A stretch of 64,000 nucleotides of DNA from Tropicibacter sp. Alg240-R139. Lineage in GTDB: Bacteria > Pseudomonadota > Alphaproteobacteria > Rhodobacterales > Rhodobacteraceae. The notes under the pieces are model-generated. The model made no database searches, was not told the origin of the DNA, and saw only the letters and a program-made list of their open reading frames with translations. Location: contig NZ_UNRA01000001.1 in assembly GCF_900537075.1 (NCBI RefSeq), forward strand, positions 496,001-560,000. The letters run 5' to 3'. How positions within the stretch are numbered: the first letter of the stretch is position 1; the number at the start of each line of letters is the position of its first letter. Positions 42,334 to 51,761 of the stretch are shown here, piece after piece. The position numbers and the translations under genes were made by a program.

Positions 42334-42540
42334 GGGGGGCTCCCGCCCCCTCAAAGGCCTCTCTGACGAGAGCCCCTTTCGGGGTTGGGCCGGGCCACAC
42401 GTTCCGCGTGGCGGTCGCGTCCAGTCGCCAACGGCCCGTGCCGCGCCTATCGATCAGCTTGGGGCAACCGCACTCTGTTTCTTCTCGTTCAAAATACAGC
42501 CGGGGGAGTCGCAGCCTGCTGCGACGGGGGCAGCGCCCCC
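42334..42540. repeat. Intergenic mosaic of G/C hairpins
   Basis: Between phosphohexomutase and AsmA. Successive small stems: GGGGG/CCCCC at 42334-42350, CCCC-TTTC-GGGG at 42373-42384, an imperfect stem around GTTCCGCGT near 42390-42410, then from 42480 CTTCTCGTTCAAAATACAGC with GTCGCAG/CTGCGAC and GGGGGCAGCGCCCCC. The last part resembles the element in the argD-argF gap read on the other strand. No gene with a credible ribosome site lies here. Confidence 0.6.
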
Positions 42541-42553
42541 AAACCGATCCATG

Positions 42554-44512
42554 TCAATCGAACCCAAAAAGTTTCTCCAGCCCTCTCTTGGCTTCATCCT
42601 CAAGCCGGTCCTTGATCAATTCTTCAATGTCCTGATCCTCGGTCACGGAGGTATCAAGCTCTTCGCTCAGTTTCTCAAGCGCGCGGTCCTTGGCCTCTTG
42701 CTCGATCTTGTCGATCTCGACCCCAGCCGCAGTTTCGATGACCTGGCTCAGGTCTGGTTTGAACGCCGGATCAGACCACGGCCCCAAAACACGTACGGGG
42801 ATCGCAAGCCCCTTGCCCGCGTTGGCCCGCAAGGCCACAGGTGTGAACAGGTAGTCGATGTCACGATTGCCCAAGCCAACCCGCCCGGTCCCATCAGCGC
42901 GAAAGTTGTCGAGTTGCAGCAGCAAGTCGCGGTTGTCCAAATCACCGTTCTGTATCGTAAAACTCGCGGTCAGGCTGTTGAACACTGTGGTTCCGCCCGA
43001 GCCGCTGCCGGTCCCCATCAGCCCGTCCAGATCAATGCCAGAAATCACCCCCTGCCCCATCTGCATCACGCCTTTGCCGGACAACGAGCGCATGATGGAC
43101 TCTTCGGTCTGGCCCACACCCAGAAATTCAAACGACCCGTCCAGCTTGCCTGACAGCCGGTCAATGTCGGCAAGTGTCACCAACGCATCCCGCGCTTCGA
43201 TCATGTTCATCTTCAGATTGCCACCCACCGACAGACCGTTGCGGTTGTTCGCCACAAGTTGACCGGTCACTGCCCCGCCAAAGACCGACACCGGCGACAG
43301 TTTCAAAACGGCGCGCGACCGGTCCAGGGTCAGGGTCAGATCACTGGACCCAAGCGTCAGATCCGATGTTTTGATCATGTCCGCCGTCAATCGAATGCTG
43401 CCGTTTGCCAGCGCCAGCGCCGATACATCGATTGGGACTGTGGACCAACCATCGGCCGCCGCAGCGGCACCGTCACCTGAATCACTGCCGTGTGTGCTAA
43501 TGCCACCTAGACCAGCCAGATCCAAAGTACCGATCCAAAGCCGCGCTGTGATCTGCGGTGGATCAGAGACAAGCAAATCCGCACTGCCTGCAAAACTGTT
43601 CTGATCCAGCGCGGCCTTCAGCTCGCGCAAGGCCAATTTTCCGTCATGAGTATATGTGATCTGCGCAGAGACCTGTGCCACGCGTCCCAATCCCTGCGGC
43701 AAGTTCACGCCCGGTTGCCCGAAAGCTGCCAGCATCAGGGCGGTGTCCTTGGATACCAATGAAGCCTGCCCTGCAATCTCACCCGTCCTACTGACCTTGC
43801 CGCGATATCTCACGGTCGTTTCCGGTGCAGTCATCGTGAAACTCATGTCCGTCACACGCCCCGCGGCAAACCCCGGCAGATCCGGCAGTGTCATCGCCAC
43901 GTCAATAGCGTCTTCACCTACGGCCAAGGCCGCCTCAACTTCGAGCGGGGCGGTGGGGTTTGGCCAACGCGCCTTGAGTGTGACACCATCGAAATCCAGA
44001 TCGGTCTGGCCGTCCTTTACATGCACCATGCGGGCATTGCGCAGCTCCAGCCTCTCCAACGTCACGCCAAAGGCATCGATCGAAGGAGTCGAAGATGTTC
44101 CACCGTCTGCACTGGCTTTTGCACCCGAAGCGGTCGTGAAAATCCAGTTCTGACGCCCGCCGGATTCTTCCAACCGCAAGACGGGGTTCTGGGCGATCAC
44201 CCGCTCAATCTGAACCTCACCAGACAAAAGCGGGGAAGCGGCCACACCAATCGAAAGGGCATCAGCCGTCAACATCGGCGTGTCACTGGCCCAATCTGCA
44301 TTGCCCACTGTAATGGCCCCGGTCTCAATGCCCAGCACAGGCCAGAGTGTTACCTTGACGTCCTTACCGAAATCCACATCGCGCCCTGTCTGCGCCCTAA
44401 TCTGGTCTGCAACAAGCGAGGCGATCTTGTCGCCTGGCAACAACGCCAGCACGCCCGCAATCAGCACGACGACAACAATCAGGATCACACCGATCCGAAC
44501 CAACCAAACCAT
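42554..44512 (-). CDS. AsmA-family protein
   Basis: 652 aa. One N-terminal membrane helix ([20 protein letters not shown]) followed by a large periplasmic part. The start [20 protein letters not shown] resembles AsmA; the C-terminal region with [20 protein letters not shown] and [20 protein letters not shown] is the conserved AsmA C-terminal domain. AsmA-like proteins are beta-rich bridges that move phospholipid toward the outer membrane. ATG at 44512; divergent from rimO. Confidence 0.88.
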   Translation of the reverse strand: MVWLVRIGVILIVVVVLIAGVLALLPGDKIASLVADQIRAQTGRDVDFGKDVKVTLWPVLGIETGAITVGNADWASDTPMLTADALSIGVAASPLLSGEVQIERVIAQNPVLRLEESGGRQNWIFTTASGAKASADGGTSSTPSIDAFGVTLERLELRNARMVHVKDGQTDLDFDGVTLKARWPNPTAPLEVEAALAVGEDAIDVAMTLPDLPGFAAGRVTDMSFTMTAPETTVRYRGKVSRTGEIAGQASLVSKDTALMLAAFGQPGVNLPQGLGRVAQVSAQITYTHDGKLALRELKAALDQNSFAGSADLLVSDPPQITARLWIGTLDLAGLGGISTHGSDSGDGAAAAADGWSTVPIDVSALALANGSIRLTADMIKTSDLTLGSSDLTLTLDRSRAVLKLSPVSVFGGAVTGQLVANNRNGLSVGGNLKMNMIEARDALVTLADIDRLSGKLDGSFEFLGVGQTEESIMRSLSGKGVMQMGQGVISGIDLDGLMGTGSGSGGTTVFNSLTASFTIQNGDLDNRDLLLQLDNFRADGTGRVGLGNRDIDYLFTPVALRANAGKGLAIPVRVLGPWSDPAFKPDLSQVIETAAGVEIDKIEQEAKDRALEKLSEELDTSVTEDQDIEELIKDRLEDEAKRGLEKLFGFD

Positions 44513-44624
44513 GACACTGCTCCCGGTATATCTTTTGTGTCCGTCTTTTGCCCCATTCTATGCCAGTGCACTGCCCATGGCACAACATTTGCAAGGTCCA
44601 CGAAACCCCACTATACGCGCGGAC

Positions 44625-46028
44625 ATGAGCACGAACCCGCCAAATCTCCGCCCCGACCTTGCGCCCGCCGCCCGGATGACCGAGCAGCCCCGCGCAGGCC
44701 AGCCAACGATTGGAATGGTATCCTTGGGATGCCCTAAAGCTCTGGTCGACAGCGAACGCATCCTGACCCGGCTGCGCGCCGAAGGGTATGGCATCTCGCC
44801 CGATTATTCCGGTGCGGACGCAGTGATTGTGAACACCTGCGGGTTTCTTGACTCAGCCAAAGCCGAAAGCCTTGACGCTATCGGCGAGGCGCTGACCGAA
44901 AACGGCAAGGTCATCGTGACCGGCTGCTTGGGGGCCGAGCCGGATTACATCCGCGAACATCACCCCCGCATCCTGGCCGTCACCGGACCGCATCAATACG
45001 AACAGGTGCTAGATGCGGTGCACGGCGCTGTGCCGCCCTCGCCCGATCCGTTTGTCGACCTGCTGCCCGCCAGCGGCGTCAAACTGACCCCGCGCCACTA
45101 CAGCTATCTCAAGATCTCTGAGGGTTGTAACCACAAGTGCAAGTTCTGCATCATCCCCGACATGCGCGGCAAACTCGCCAGCCGCCCCGCCCACGCGGTC
45201 CTGCGCGAGGCCGAGAAACTGGTGGACGCAGGCGTGCGGGAACTGCTGGTTATCTCGCAAGACACCTCGGCCTATGGCCTGGATCGCAAATACGACGCCA
45301 GCCCCTGGAAAGATGGCGAGGTGCGCAGCCATATCACCGATCTGACACGCGAATTGGGCAAACTGGGTAATGCCAAGGACCTCTGGGTGCGGCTGCACTA
45401 TGTCTACCCCTACCCGTCCGTGCGCGAGCTGATCCCGCTAATGGCGGACCCGGAAAATGCCGTGCTGCCCTATCTGGACATCCCGTTCCAGCACGCCCAC
45501 CCGGATGTTCTCAAACGCATGGCCCGCCCTGCGGCCTCTGCCAAAACCCTGGACGAGATCGCCGCTTGGCGCGCGATCTGCCCCGACATCACCCTGCGCT
45601 CGACCTTTATCGTGGGTTATCCGGGAGAGACCGAGGCAGAGTTCCAGTATCTGCTCGATTGGATGGACGAGGCGCAGCTGGACCGGGTGGGCTGTTTCCA
45701 ATACGAAAACGTCGATGGCGCGCGGTCAAACGATCTGCCGGACCACGTTCCTGCCGAGGTCAAACAAGACCGCTGGGATCGGTTCATGGAAAAGGCGCAG
45801 GCGATTTCCGAGGCCAAGCTAGAGGCTAAGGTCGGTCAGATCATCGACGTGATCGTTGACGACATCGACCAAGACGGCGTCGCCACCTGCCGCGCCAAGG
45901 CCGACGCGCCAGAGATCGACGGGAACCTGTTCATTGATGAAGGGACCGAAGGGTTGAATGTTGGGGAGATCGCGACCGTTGAAGTTGATGAGGCGGGGGA
46001 GTATGATTTGTGGGGAACTCTCGCATAA
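44625..46028 (+). CDS. rimO: Ribosomal protein S12 methylthiotransferase RimO
   Basis: 467-aa radical SAM enzyme that methylthiolates Asp88-equivalent of ribosomal S12. N-terminal UPF0004 domain with [17 protein letters not shown] and [14 protein letters not shown]; radical SAM cluster [19 protein letters not shown] (CxxxCxxC); C-terminal TRAM domain. ATG at 44625 is within the family range; ATG at 44676 is another possibility. Divergent from the AsmA gene. The 46041 gene follows by 12 bp. Confidence 0.96.
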   Translation: MSTNPPNLRPDLAPAARMTEQPRAGQPTIGMVSLGCPKALVDSERILTRLRAEGYGISPDYSGADAVIVNTCGFLDSAKAESLDAIGEALTENGKVIVTGCLGAEPDYIREHHPRILAVTGPHQYEQVLDAVHGAVPPSPDPFVDLLPASGVKLTPRHYSYLKISEGCNHKCKFCIIPDMRGKLASRPAHAVLREAEKLVDAGVRELLVISQDTSAYGLDRKYDASPWKDGEVRSHITDLTRELGKLGNAKDLWVRLHYVYPYPSVRELIPLMADPENAVLPYLDIPFQHAHPDVLKRMARPAASAKTLDEIAAWRAICPDITLRSTFIVGYPGETEAEFQYLLDWMDEAQLDRVGCFQYENVDGARSNDLPDHVPAEVKQDRWDRFMEKAQAISEAKLEAKVGQIIDVIVDDIDQDGVATCRAKADAPEIDGNLFIDEGTEGLNVGEIATVEVDEAGEYDLWGTLA

Positions 46029-46040
46029 CTCGGAGATCAT

Positions 46041-46832
46041 TTGAAAAAATTCTTAGATAGCCTTTTGGCCAACCCATCAGCCGCAGCATTCTTTGGATGC
46101 GTTATTGGTGCCTGCTTCATCATTCTGACAGGAACAGACTTCAATCAAGACATTAAAAGATATGGCACTTTTGCTCTATCGGCCTTGGTCGCACTTTTTG
46201 CATCAGCCGTTTCTCTTGCTGGGGTCTTCTCAAACATAAACAATCAGAACGAAAACTACAAAGAACAAAGACTTGCATCGCTGAAGGCCGCAAAGGCTAC
46301 GCTACCGCTTGCGTTGTCACAATTTTCACAGTCAGCGCGTGAAGCAACTGCTCTTTGTCTGAAGTTGAGTGAAGATGACAGCTTAACAGATGTCATAGAA
46401 GGCAATGGAGAAGCAATCTCAATCCTCAAGGAAACAATTGAGTACTCAGATGATACTTCCGGTCGTTGGATAGCTGCGATCATAGCTCGATTTCAGGTTC
46501 TTTCCTCGAACACGAACAACCGAACGATTTTCCACAGTCGGGAAAATTTCTACGGAACTGCGGCTGATTGGATAGTTTTCACGCGCATGGTCGGTCATTG
46601 TTTTGACTATGCCAGGAGCAACGATCCAAAATACAAAATACCTGAAGATATCAAAGTGTGGGACTTGGAACTACCGTTGGACGTAGAAACACTTGCGGAT
46701 GTCGACACACACGAACTAAGGAACTCTTTGGAAAAAGTTTCGAGCCGCCTAACTGGACGCCTAGAAGAATTTGAAGGTGGGCGTGTGATGAGTATCGAAG
46801 CAAGACAATCAGAACAAACTCAATGGTGGTAG
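46041..46832 (+). CDS. Unrecognised two-helix membrane protein, A+T-rich
   Basis: 263 aa. TTG start at 46041 with GGAG 5 nt upstream. Two hydrophobic segments (AAAFFGCVIGACFIILTG at ~13-30 and TFALSALVALFASAVSLAGV at ~43-62) form a hairpin at the N-terminus. The rest is cytoplasmic, helical and acidic, including NENYKEQRLASLKAAKATLP and WIVFTRMVGHCFDYARSND. No family recognised. Base composition is clearly A+T-richer than rimO, with codons such as AAA, GAA and TTT frequent, suggesting acquisition. It sits on the rimO strand 12 bp after it but is probably not functionally linked. Confidence 0.7.
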   Translation: MKKFLDSLLANPSAAAFFGCVIGACFIILTGTDFNQDIKRYGTFALSALVALFASAVSLAGVFSNINNQNENYKEQRLASLKAAKATLPLALSQFSQSAREATALCLKLSEDDSLTDVIEGNGEAISILKETIEYSDDTSGRWIAAIIARFQVLSSNTNNRTIFHSRENFYGTAADWIVFTRMVGHCFDYARSNDPKYKIPEDIKVWDLELPLDVETLADVDTHELRNSLEKVSSRLTGRLEEFEGGRVMSIEARQSEQTQWW

Positions 46833-46840
46833 AGAAGCCA

Positions 46841-46915
46841 CGCGCCCGATACTGGGTGGGTGCGTAAGCGCCCTCCCGGGGGGAGGGTCGGGCGCGGCTT
46901 TTGCTTTGCAAAAGC
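46841..46915. repeat. Nested hairpin intergenic element
   Basis: Outer stem CGCGCCCGA/TCGGGCGCG (46841-46849 with 46888-46896) encloses a second stem CCCTCCC/GGGAGGG with loop GGG (46871-46887). A third stem GCTTTTGC/GCAAAAGC with loop TTT follows at once (46897-46915). It lies between the 46041 gene and the convergent TVP38 gene. No U-tract after the last stem. Confidence 0.75.
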
Positions 46916-46965
46916 TTAAGAGGGGTGTCGTGTGTGCACGTTGAGCAGGTCTGTTTCAGGCTCAC

Positions 46966-47613
46966 TTAAATCCAGCCGTGTTTTTTTGCCTGAGTGTGAC
47001 ACAGGACAACCAAGCCAACGGCCACGGCGGACACTATCAACAGCATCGGCCAATCCAGTGTTTTCATCTGCGCCCCCAAGTAGGTCGACAACACGGTCAC
47101 GGGCAGAATGCCCAAGCCGGTGGTCCATAAAAACGTCCAGACACGGACGCGGGTCAGCCCTGCGGCGTAGTTGATTAGATTAAAAGAAATCACCGGGATC
47201 AGACGGCAGACAAGCAATGTGATCGTGCCCTGATCCTTGGTCCAACGCTCTAGCGCGATGTTTTGACGGTCCGAAATCCAACCTTGCACGACTTCTTGCC
47301 CCAGAGCACGGGCCAGATAGAACGCCAAAACTCCGCCCAGCATGGCACCCCCCCAGATCACAACACTGCCCATCAAAGTGCCAAACACGGCCCCCGCGCA
47401 CAGTGCCAAAAGTTCAGCAGGAAACGGAACAAAGCTGTGCACAACCATCAAGGCGATCACAACAACAGGGGCCCACATCCCGTAAGCTCGGAGAATGGTA
47501 GACATCTCGTCAGGAGTGGGCAGCGTCAGATCAGAAAAATAAAAGGCCAAAGCTCCAACCAAGATCAGGCCAAGCAGCCCGGCACATACACACGCTCGCT
47601 TTGACACTGACAT
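46966..47613 (-). CDS. TVP38/TMEM64-family membrane protein
   Basis: 215 aa with about five hydrophobic segments. The family core is visible as FVPFPAELLALCAGAVFGTL, then MGSVVIWGGAMLGGVLAFYLARALGQ and RLIPVISFNLINYAAGLTRV. SNARE-associated/DedA-like proteins of this type are related to lipid scramblases and flippases. ATG at 47613. Convergent with the 46041 gene; its 3' end lies 50 bp from the hairpin element. Specific function unknown. Confidence 0.9.
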   Translation of the reverse strand: MSVSKRACVCAGLLGLILVGALAFYFSDLTLPTPDEMSTILRAYGMWAPVVVIALMVVHSFVPFPAELLALCAGAVFGTLMGSVVIWGGAMLGGVLAFYLARALGQEVVQGWISDRQNIALERWTKDQGTITLLVCRLIPVISFNLINYAAGLTRVRVWTFLWTTGLGILPVTVLSTYLGAQMKTLDWPMLLIVSAVAVGLVVLCHTQAKKHGWI

Positions 47614-47769
47614 GAGGGCGTCCCCAAGGCTTTCATCGTGATTTGGAACAGAGAGCGAGTTTAACCTGTCTGCCGAAAAATTGCACGGTAGCGGCCTTTA
47701 GTGAGGGTTGCGCGTTGCCGGAGCGCCTCTATCCTTTGGATCAGACAGCCGCCATCCAAGGAGAGCCAC

Positions 47770-48012
47770 ATGTCCGACGTGCCTATCATCGCCCAGAAAG
47801 CCCCGTACCCTGTAGAGGTGACCGAAGGGAAAACCTATTTTTGGTGCGCCTGTGGGAAATCGCAGAAACAGCCGTTCTGCGATGGATCGCACAGGGATAC
47901 GGAGCTGTCTCCGATCAAATACACGGCAGCGGCCAACAAGAAGGTGTTCTTTTGCGGCTGCAAAGCCAGCAACAAATCCCCGCTTTGCGACGGCAGCCAT
48001 TCAAAACTCTGA
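47770..48012 (+). CDS. CDGSH iron-sulfur domain protein
   Basis: 80 aa with two CDGSH-type motifs, CACGKSQKQPFCDGSHRDTE and CGCKASNKSPLCDGSHSKL. Each provides three Cys and one His ligand to a [2Fe-2S] cluster, as in mitoNEET and Miner proteins. ATG at 47770 (MSDVPIIAQKAPYPVEVTEG) is preceded by GGAG. Monocistronic. The role in bacteria is mostly unproved; electron transfer or cluster delivery is likely. Confidence 0.93.
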   Translation: MSDVPIIAQKAPYPVEVTEGKTYFWCACGKSQKQPFCDGSHRDTELSPIKYTAAANKKVFFCGCKASNKSPLCDGSHSKL

Positions 48013-48139
48013 CCCCTTTTTTTCGGCGGAACCTGTCGTTCAGTGTCGGCGGAACTCCCGCACCCGAGCGATCCCGACTTCGTCAGCACCGCTAGCGGCT
48101 TTGGGCCGGACGTGAGTACCCCCGAGTTTGGCAACAGAC

Positions 48140-48400
48140 TTACCGCAAGCGGTTCATGAGTTCGGCATTGGCGCAGTGCATCGGAGCATCGTCCACAACA
48201 CCTGTCTGTTCCGCAAGCCATGCTTGGCACCTATCAGCGCAATCGGCCCGGCGGCAGGTTGTAACCATTCGCGCGTAGTCGCCTTCGGTGATACGGCCCG
48301 TTGCCATCGCCTCGGTCAATGACACGCCCATGCAGCGCGCCACCGACCGGGTCAGCCAAAAATGCCGGTTGATCGGGCCAAGGGTGTCGCGTGTGGTCAT
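48140..48400 (-). CDS. DUF6455-like small protein, copy A
   Basis: 86 aa. The C-terminal half has a cysteine pattern CRRADCADRCQAWL followed by MHCANAELMNRL, like the DUF6455 group common in Rhodobacteraceae. No signal peptide. Metal binding is plausible from the four cysteines but unproved. It lies 22 bp downstream of copy B on the same strand. Confidence 0.8.
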   Translation of the reverse strand: MTTRDTLGPINRHFWLTRSVARCMGVSLTEAMATGRITEGDYARMVTTCRRADCADRCQAWLAEQTGVVDDAPMHCANAELMNRLR

Positions 48401-48422
48401 AACATTTCTCTAGTTTGGGGCT

Positions 48423-48677
48423 CTACTTCGGGGCCAGTTCCGCGAAAAGATCGGCGTTGCGACAGTATTCCGGCGTCGCCGGTGCACTCTCGCGTGCGTT
48501 TAGCCATTGCTGACAATGCTCGGGGTTTGTGCAGTTGGTGCAGCTGAGCACTGCATCGCTGATCTCATCAATCGAGACATTGCCGCGCAGCGCCTGTTCC
48601 TCAAGGTCGATGCCACGAACGGTGGCCATCCGGTCGACAAGGTCGGCGTGGCGTTTGAGTTGTTCACGGTTGTGCAT
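48423..48677 (-). CDS. DUF6455-like small protein, copy B
   Basis: 84 aa. Same plan as the neighbour: SCTNCTNPEHCQQWLNARES and EYCRNADLFAEL. ATG at 48677 has AGAGG 9 nt upstream, while ATG at 48686 abuts that site. The two copies are diverged tandem paralogues, probably co-transcribed. Confidence 0.8.
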   Translation of the reverse strand: MHNREQLKRHADLVDRMATVRGIDLEEQALRGNVSIDEISDAVLSCTNCTNPEHCQQWLNARESAPATPEYCRNADLFAELAPK

Positions 48678-48749
48678 GGGTTTCATCCTCTGATCGCGCG
48701 TGTCACCCAAGAAGATTACGTCAGTTCCCACACACCGCCTTGATTCAGA

Positions 48750-49118
48750 TCAATGAGCAATCCCCTGGTCATCATAGTAGGCCCGCACCGCGTCCTGGAC
48801 CCGTCGAAACCTGTCACCGCCCAGCTTTTTGCCACCATACCAGCGGGTCACGATGATCACATGATCATTCAACCCAGCCCGTTCCATCATTCGCAAGATC
48901 ACAATCCCGGCCCCGCTTTCACCGTCATCCGCCTTGAGCGCCCCCTGAGGCAGGATCGCAGCCCAAGTGTTGTGCGTGGCCTTGGCGTAAGCCCGGTCTT
49001 TCTTGAGTTCCGCGAGCACTGCGTCCACCTCGGCCCGGCTGGTCACCTGAGCACCCGTGACCGCGTATTTCGAGCCGCGGTCCGTCAGCACCACACCCAG
49101 TTGGATCAGATCACTCAT
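48750..49118 (-). CDS. YigZ/IMPACT-family protein (UPF0029)
   Basis: 122 aa. Conserved block: AKATHNTWAAI, ADDGESGAGIVILRMMERAG, IVTRWYGGKKLGGDRFRRV. This corresponds to the N-terminal UPF0029 domain of YigZ/IMPACT; the C-terminal extension seen in E. coli YigZ (about 204 aa) is absent, making it a short form. Function unclear, possibly translation-related. Its ATG overlaps the M48 peptidase stop (ATGA). Confidence 0.9.
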   Translation of the reverse strand: MSDLIQLGVVLTDRGSKYAVTGAQVTSRAEVDAVLAELKKDRAYAKATHNTWAAILPQGALKADDGESGAGIVILRMMERAGLNDHVIIVTRWYGGKKLGGDRFRRVQDAVRAYYDDQGIAH

Positions 49119-49819
49119 TGCAGCAACCCCGGATTGCGCACAGCAAGGCGCACAATTTCCAACCGTTCTGCGTTGGGGGGATGGCTGCCAAGAAACTTGT
49201 CCGACGGATCAGGCAGGCGAAAGAAGAACTGCGCGCCCTGCAACGGATCATAGCCCGCCTCCATTGCGATGATCGAGCCCAAGGCGTCTGCCTCAAGCTC
49301 GAACTCTTTGGAAAAAATGCGCGAGCCTACAACCGCGCCCAGCTCTTGTGCCTGGCGAATATCACTCGGTGTACCGCCCTTGCGCGCCTCGCGATCCCCA
49401 TAGAATTCAGCCCCGGCTGCTGCATTGTTGGCCTGTTTGTCTAAGTGCCCCAGAATATGATGCGCGGCCTCGTGGCTCATGACAAAGGCAAGCTCATCCG
49501 GATTGCGTACATCGGCGAGCATGGCAACCGTGAACAGAACCACCGGATTGCCCTGGTCATCGATAGTTTGGAACGCGTTGACCGGAGCGGTCGGGTCCAG
49601 GTCAATTGCGATGCGAAAGTTGCAATTGATCCCCCGTGTACGCGCGCGACAAACCCGTTCGGCCGTAGGCCCGACTGCACCACTGACCTGTCGAAAAGTA
49701 AGTTCCGCAGCATCCGCGTCAAAATCGGCTGGCAGGTTGCCACCCTCGGGCAGACTCGGTTCCGGGGTCTGACCGCAGGCGGACAAAAAAGCTGCCAGCA
49801 GCAGAAACATCCGGCGCAT
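49115..49819 (-). CDS. M48-family metallopeptidase, lipoprotein
   Basis: 234 aa. Lipoprotein signal MRRMFLLLAAFLSAC with lipobox LSAC (cysteine 15). Zinc site HEAAHHILGH with Glu further down (EFELEADALGSIIAMEAGYD), as in BepA/LoiP-type M48 proteases. Expected to act in periplasmic or outer-membrane protein quality control. Normal size for the short single-domain form. Overlaps the YigZ-type gene by 4 bp. Confidence 0.93.
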   Translation of the reverse strand: MRRMFLLLAAFLSACGQTPEPSLPEGGNLPADFDADAAELTFRQVSGAVGPTAERVCRARTRGINCNFRIAIDLDPTAPVNAFQTIDDQGNPVVLFTVAMLADVRNPDELAFVMSHEAAHHILGHLDKQANNAAAGAEFYGDREARKGGTPSDIRQAQELGAVVGSRIFSKEFELEADALGSIIAMEAGYDPLQGAQFFFRLPDPSDKFLGSHPPNAERLEIVRLAVRNPGLLQ

Positions 49820-49939
49820 GAAGGTGCCTTTCCGTATTTGGACCCGTCTGAGAACCTAGCGCGCAAGAAATGCGCCTGCCACCCAGAAACGACGCGGCTT
49901 TTGGTTGCATTGGCAGCGGTCGCTGGGCACTCTGGCCTC

Positions 49940-50185
49940 ATGTTTACGATTGAGCACGAATTCGACGCCACCGTTATCACTCTGGTAGACGAAGGCGATA
50001 CGCCCTTACAAGAAGATGTCGTTATCAACAGCTTCGCCGAATGCATCACCTTGGAGCAGTTTGACCCGCGCACGGAAAGCGTACAAAAGATTACGCTGTC
50101 ACCCGAGCAGCTGCGTGATCTGGCCGCTGCGCTGGACCTACCTGAAGGCGTATACCAACTGCGCCTGACGCCGGACGAGGACTAA
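49940..50185 (+). CDS. Small acidic protein of unknown function
   Basis: 81 aa, acidic (for example GDTPLQEDVVINSFAECITL and LDLPEGVYQLRLTPDED). Begins MFTIEHEFDATVITLVDEGD. No transmembrane or signal sequence. The frame is open far upstream over the M48 gene, but ATG at 49940 is the only start outside that gene. Conserved-looking pattern, but no family recognised. Divergent from the M48 lipoprotein gene. Confidence 0.65.
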   Translation: MFTIEHEFDATVITLVDEGDTPLQEDVVINSFAECITLEQFDPRTESVQKITLSPEQLRDLAAALDLPEGVYQLRLTPDED

Positions 50186-50282
50186 GGCGAACCTATAGGA
50201 TCGGGGCCCTTCCCCCACCACACGTCGCCCCTCAGGGAATTTGCGGCACGCAGAAAAACGGATTGAGAGAGGGAATGTTGGC

Positions 50283-50561
50283 TCAGACGTCATCAATCCG
50301 AAATGTCTTTAGCCTTGAAGTTTGCCCATGCAGTAGAGTCAGCCGACTTGGAGCAATGCCAAGCGCTTGAGCTAATAGACGAGTCACAGCCAAATTTGCT
50401 TTACCGTCTTCGGGTGGAACAGAGACAAAGGCCTGCAGCACATCACCCTTGTATGCCAACCTTGTCTGCGCCGCATTTGGAGTGACTTTGACTGTAATCT
50501 CTTGTCCCTGACAGACCAACGCCGACAGGTCCGGTAGGTTTTTGACTTTTGCTCTTGCCAT
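50283..50561 (-). CDS. DUF167 (YggU-like) protein
   Basis: 92 aa. Core: ITVKVTPNAAQTRLAYKGDV, EDGKANLAVTRLLAQALGIA, RLTLLHGQTSRLKTFRI. DUF167 proteins are small, mixed alpha/beta and of unknown function. ATG at 50561 (MARAKVKNLPDLSALVCQGQ). Divergent from the deacetylase gene with 75 bp between starts. Confidence 0.88.
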   Translation of the reverse strand: MARAKVKNLPDLSALVCQGQEITVKVTPNAAQTRLAYKGDVLQAFVSVPPEDGKANLAVTRLLAQALGIAPSRLTLLHGQTSRLKTFRIDDV

Positions 50562-50636
50562 GTGGGGTAGTCTGACAAAACTGAGGCTCAAGCGCCACTG
50601 CATTTGACCGCGTGCGCTAAACGGGAGGCAAGGTGC

Positions 50637-51761
50637 ATGAAGACAGGGTTTTTCTGGGACGAGCGGTGTTTTTGGCACAGCGGCGGCAACTATGCTTTTA
50701 CGCTTCCAGTGGGTGGGCTGGTGCAGCCCTTGGCCGCAGGCGGGTTTCCCGAAAGCCCCGAGACCAAGCGGCGTCTGATCAACCTGATGAACGTAACCGG
50801 CCTGCCCAGCGACCTGGACATGCGCGGGGCCGAACCTGCGACGCGAAATGACTTGCTGCGCATTCATCCCACCAGCTATCTGGACGAATTCAAACGCCTT
50901 TCGGACGGAACGGGTGGAGAGTTGGGGCGGCGTACCCCTTTTGGCTCGGGCGGGTATGAGATCGCGGCTTTATCGGCGGGCCTAAGCCTCGCGGCAGTCG
51001 AGGCTGTCTGGACAGGTGCCTTGCCCAATGCCTATGCCCTGTCACGCCCACCAGGGCACCATTGCCTGCCCGATTTCCCCAATGGGTTCTGCCTGCTGGC
51101 CAATATCGCAATCGCGATCGAGGCTGCCAAGGCCAATCATGGCCTGGGTCGGGTCGCGGTCATTGATTGGGACGTGCATCACGGCAATGGAACCGAAGGG
51201 ATCTATTATGATCGCTCGGACGTTCTGACAATTTCGATGCATCAAGAGGGCAATTATCCGATGGACACTGGTGCTCTGGTCGATCGGGGCAAAGGGGCAG
51301 GAGAAGGGTATAACCTGAACGTACCTTTGCCCGCTGGAGCGGGTCACTCGGCCTATATGGCGGTGATGGATCAGATCGTTCTGCCCGCGCTTGACGCCTA
51401 TCAGCCCGACATGATCATTGTGGCCTGCGGCTATGATGCGTCAGGCGTGGACCCCTTGGCGCGAATGCTGGCAACTTCGGACACGTTTCGGCAAATGACG
51501 CTCAAAACCAAGGCCGCAGCCAAACGTTTGTGCGGAGGCAAGCTGGTTCTGGTGCACGAAGGTGGGTATTCGGAAGTCCACGTGCCCTTTTGCGCCCACG
51601 CCGCTCTCGAGGCTTTGTCAGGCAGCGACATCACAGCCCCCGATCCGTTGACCGAAGTGCTGGACGCACGCCAACCATTTGCACGGTTTGACAGTTTTCT
51701 TTTGGAGCTGATCGAGGACACGGCCCATCAATTGAACCCCCAATCCATCAGACCAGCCTGA
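50637..51761 (+). CDS. Class II histone deacetylase-like amidohydrolase
   Basis: 374 aa. Zinc-dependent HDAC fold: ALSRPPGHHCLPDFPNGFCL (His-His pair), VIDWDVHHGNGTEGIYYDRS (DxHHG metal ligand region), VACGYDASGVDPLARML and VLVHEGGYSEVHV. The opening MKTGFFWDERCFWHSGGNYA resembles the bacterial acetylpolyamine/acetoin-utilisation branch. Substrate unknown: candidates are acetylpolyamines or protein acetyl-lysine. GGGAGG ribosome site upstream of ATG 50637. Confidence 0.92.
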   Translation: MKTGFFWDERCFWHSGGNYAFTLPVGGLVQPLAAGGFPESPETKRRLINLMNVTGLPSDLDMRGAEPATRNDLLRIHPTSYLDEFKRLSDGTGGELGRRTPFGSGGYEIAALSAGLSLAAVEAVWTGALPNAYALSRPPGHHCLPDFPNGFCLLANIAIAIEAAKANHGLGRVAVIDWDVHHGNGTEGIYYDRSDVLTISMHQEGNYPMDTGALVDRGKGAGEGYNLNVPLPAGAGHSAYMAVMDQIVLPALDAYQPDMIIVACGYDASGVDPLARMLATSDTFRQMTLKTKAAAKRLCGGKLVLVHEGGYSEVHVPFCAHAALEALSGSDITAPDPLTEVLDARQPFARFDSFLLELIEDTAHQLNPQSIRPA

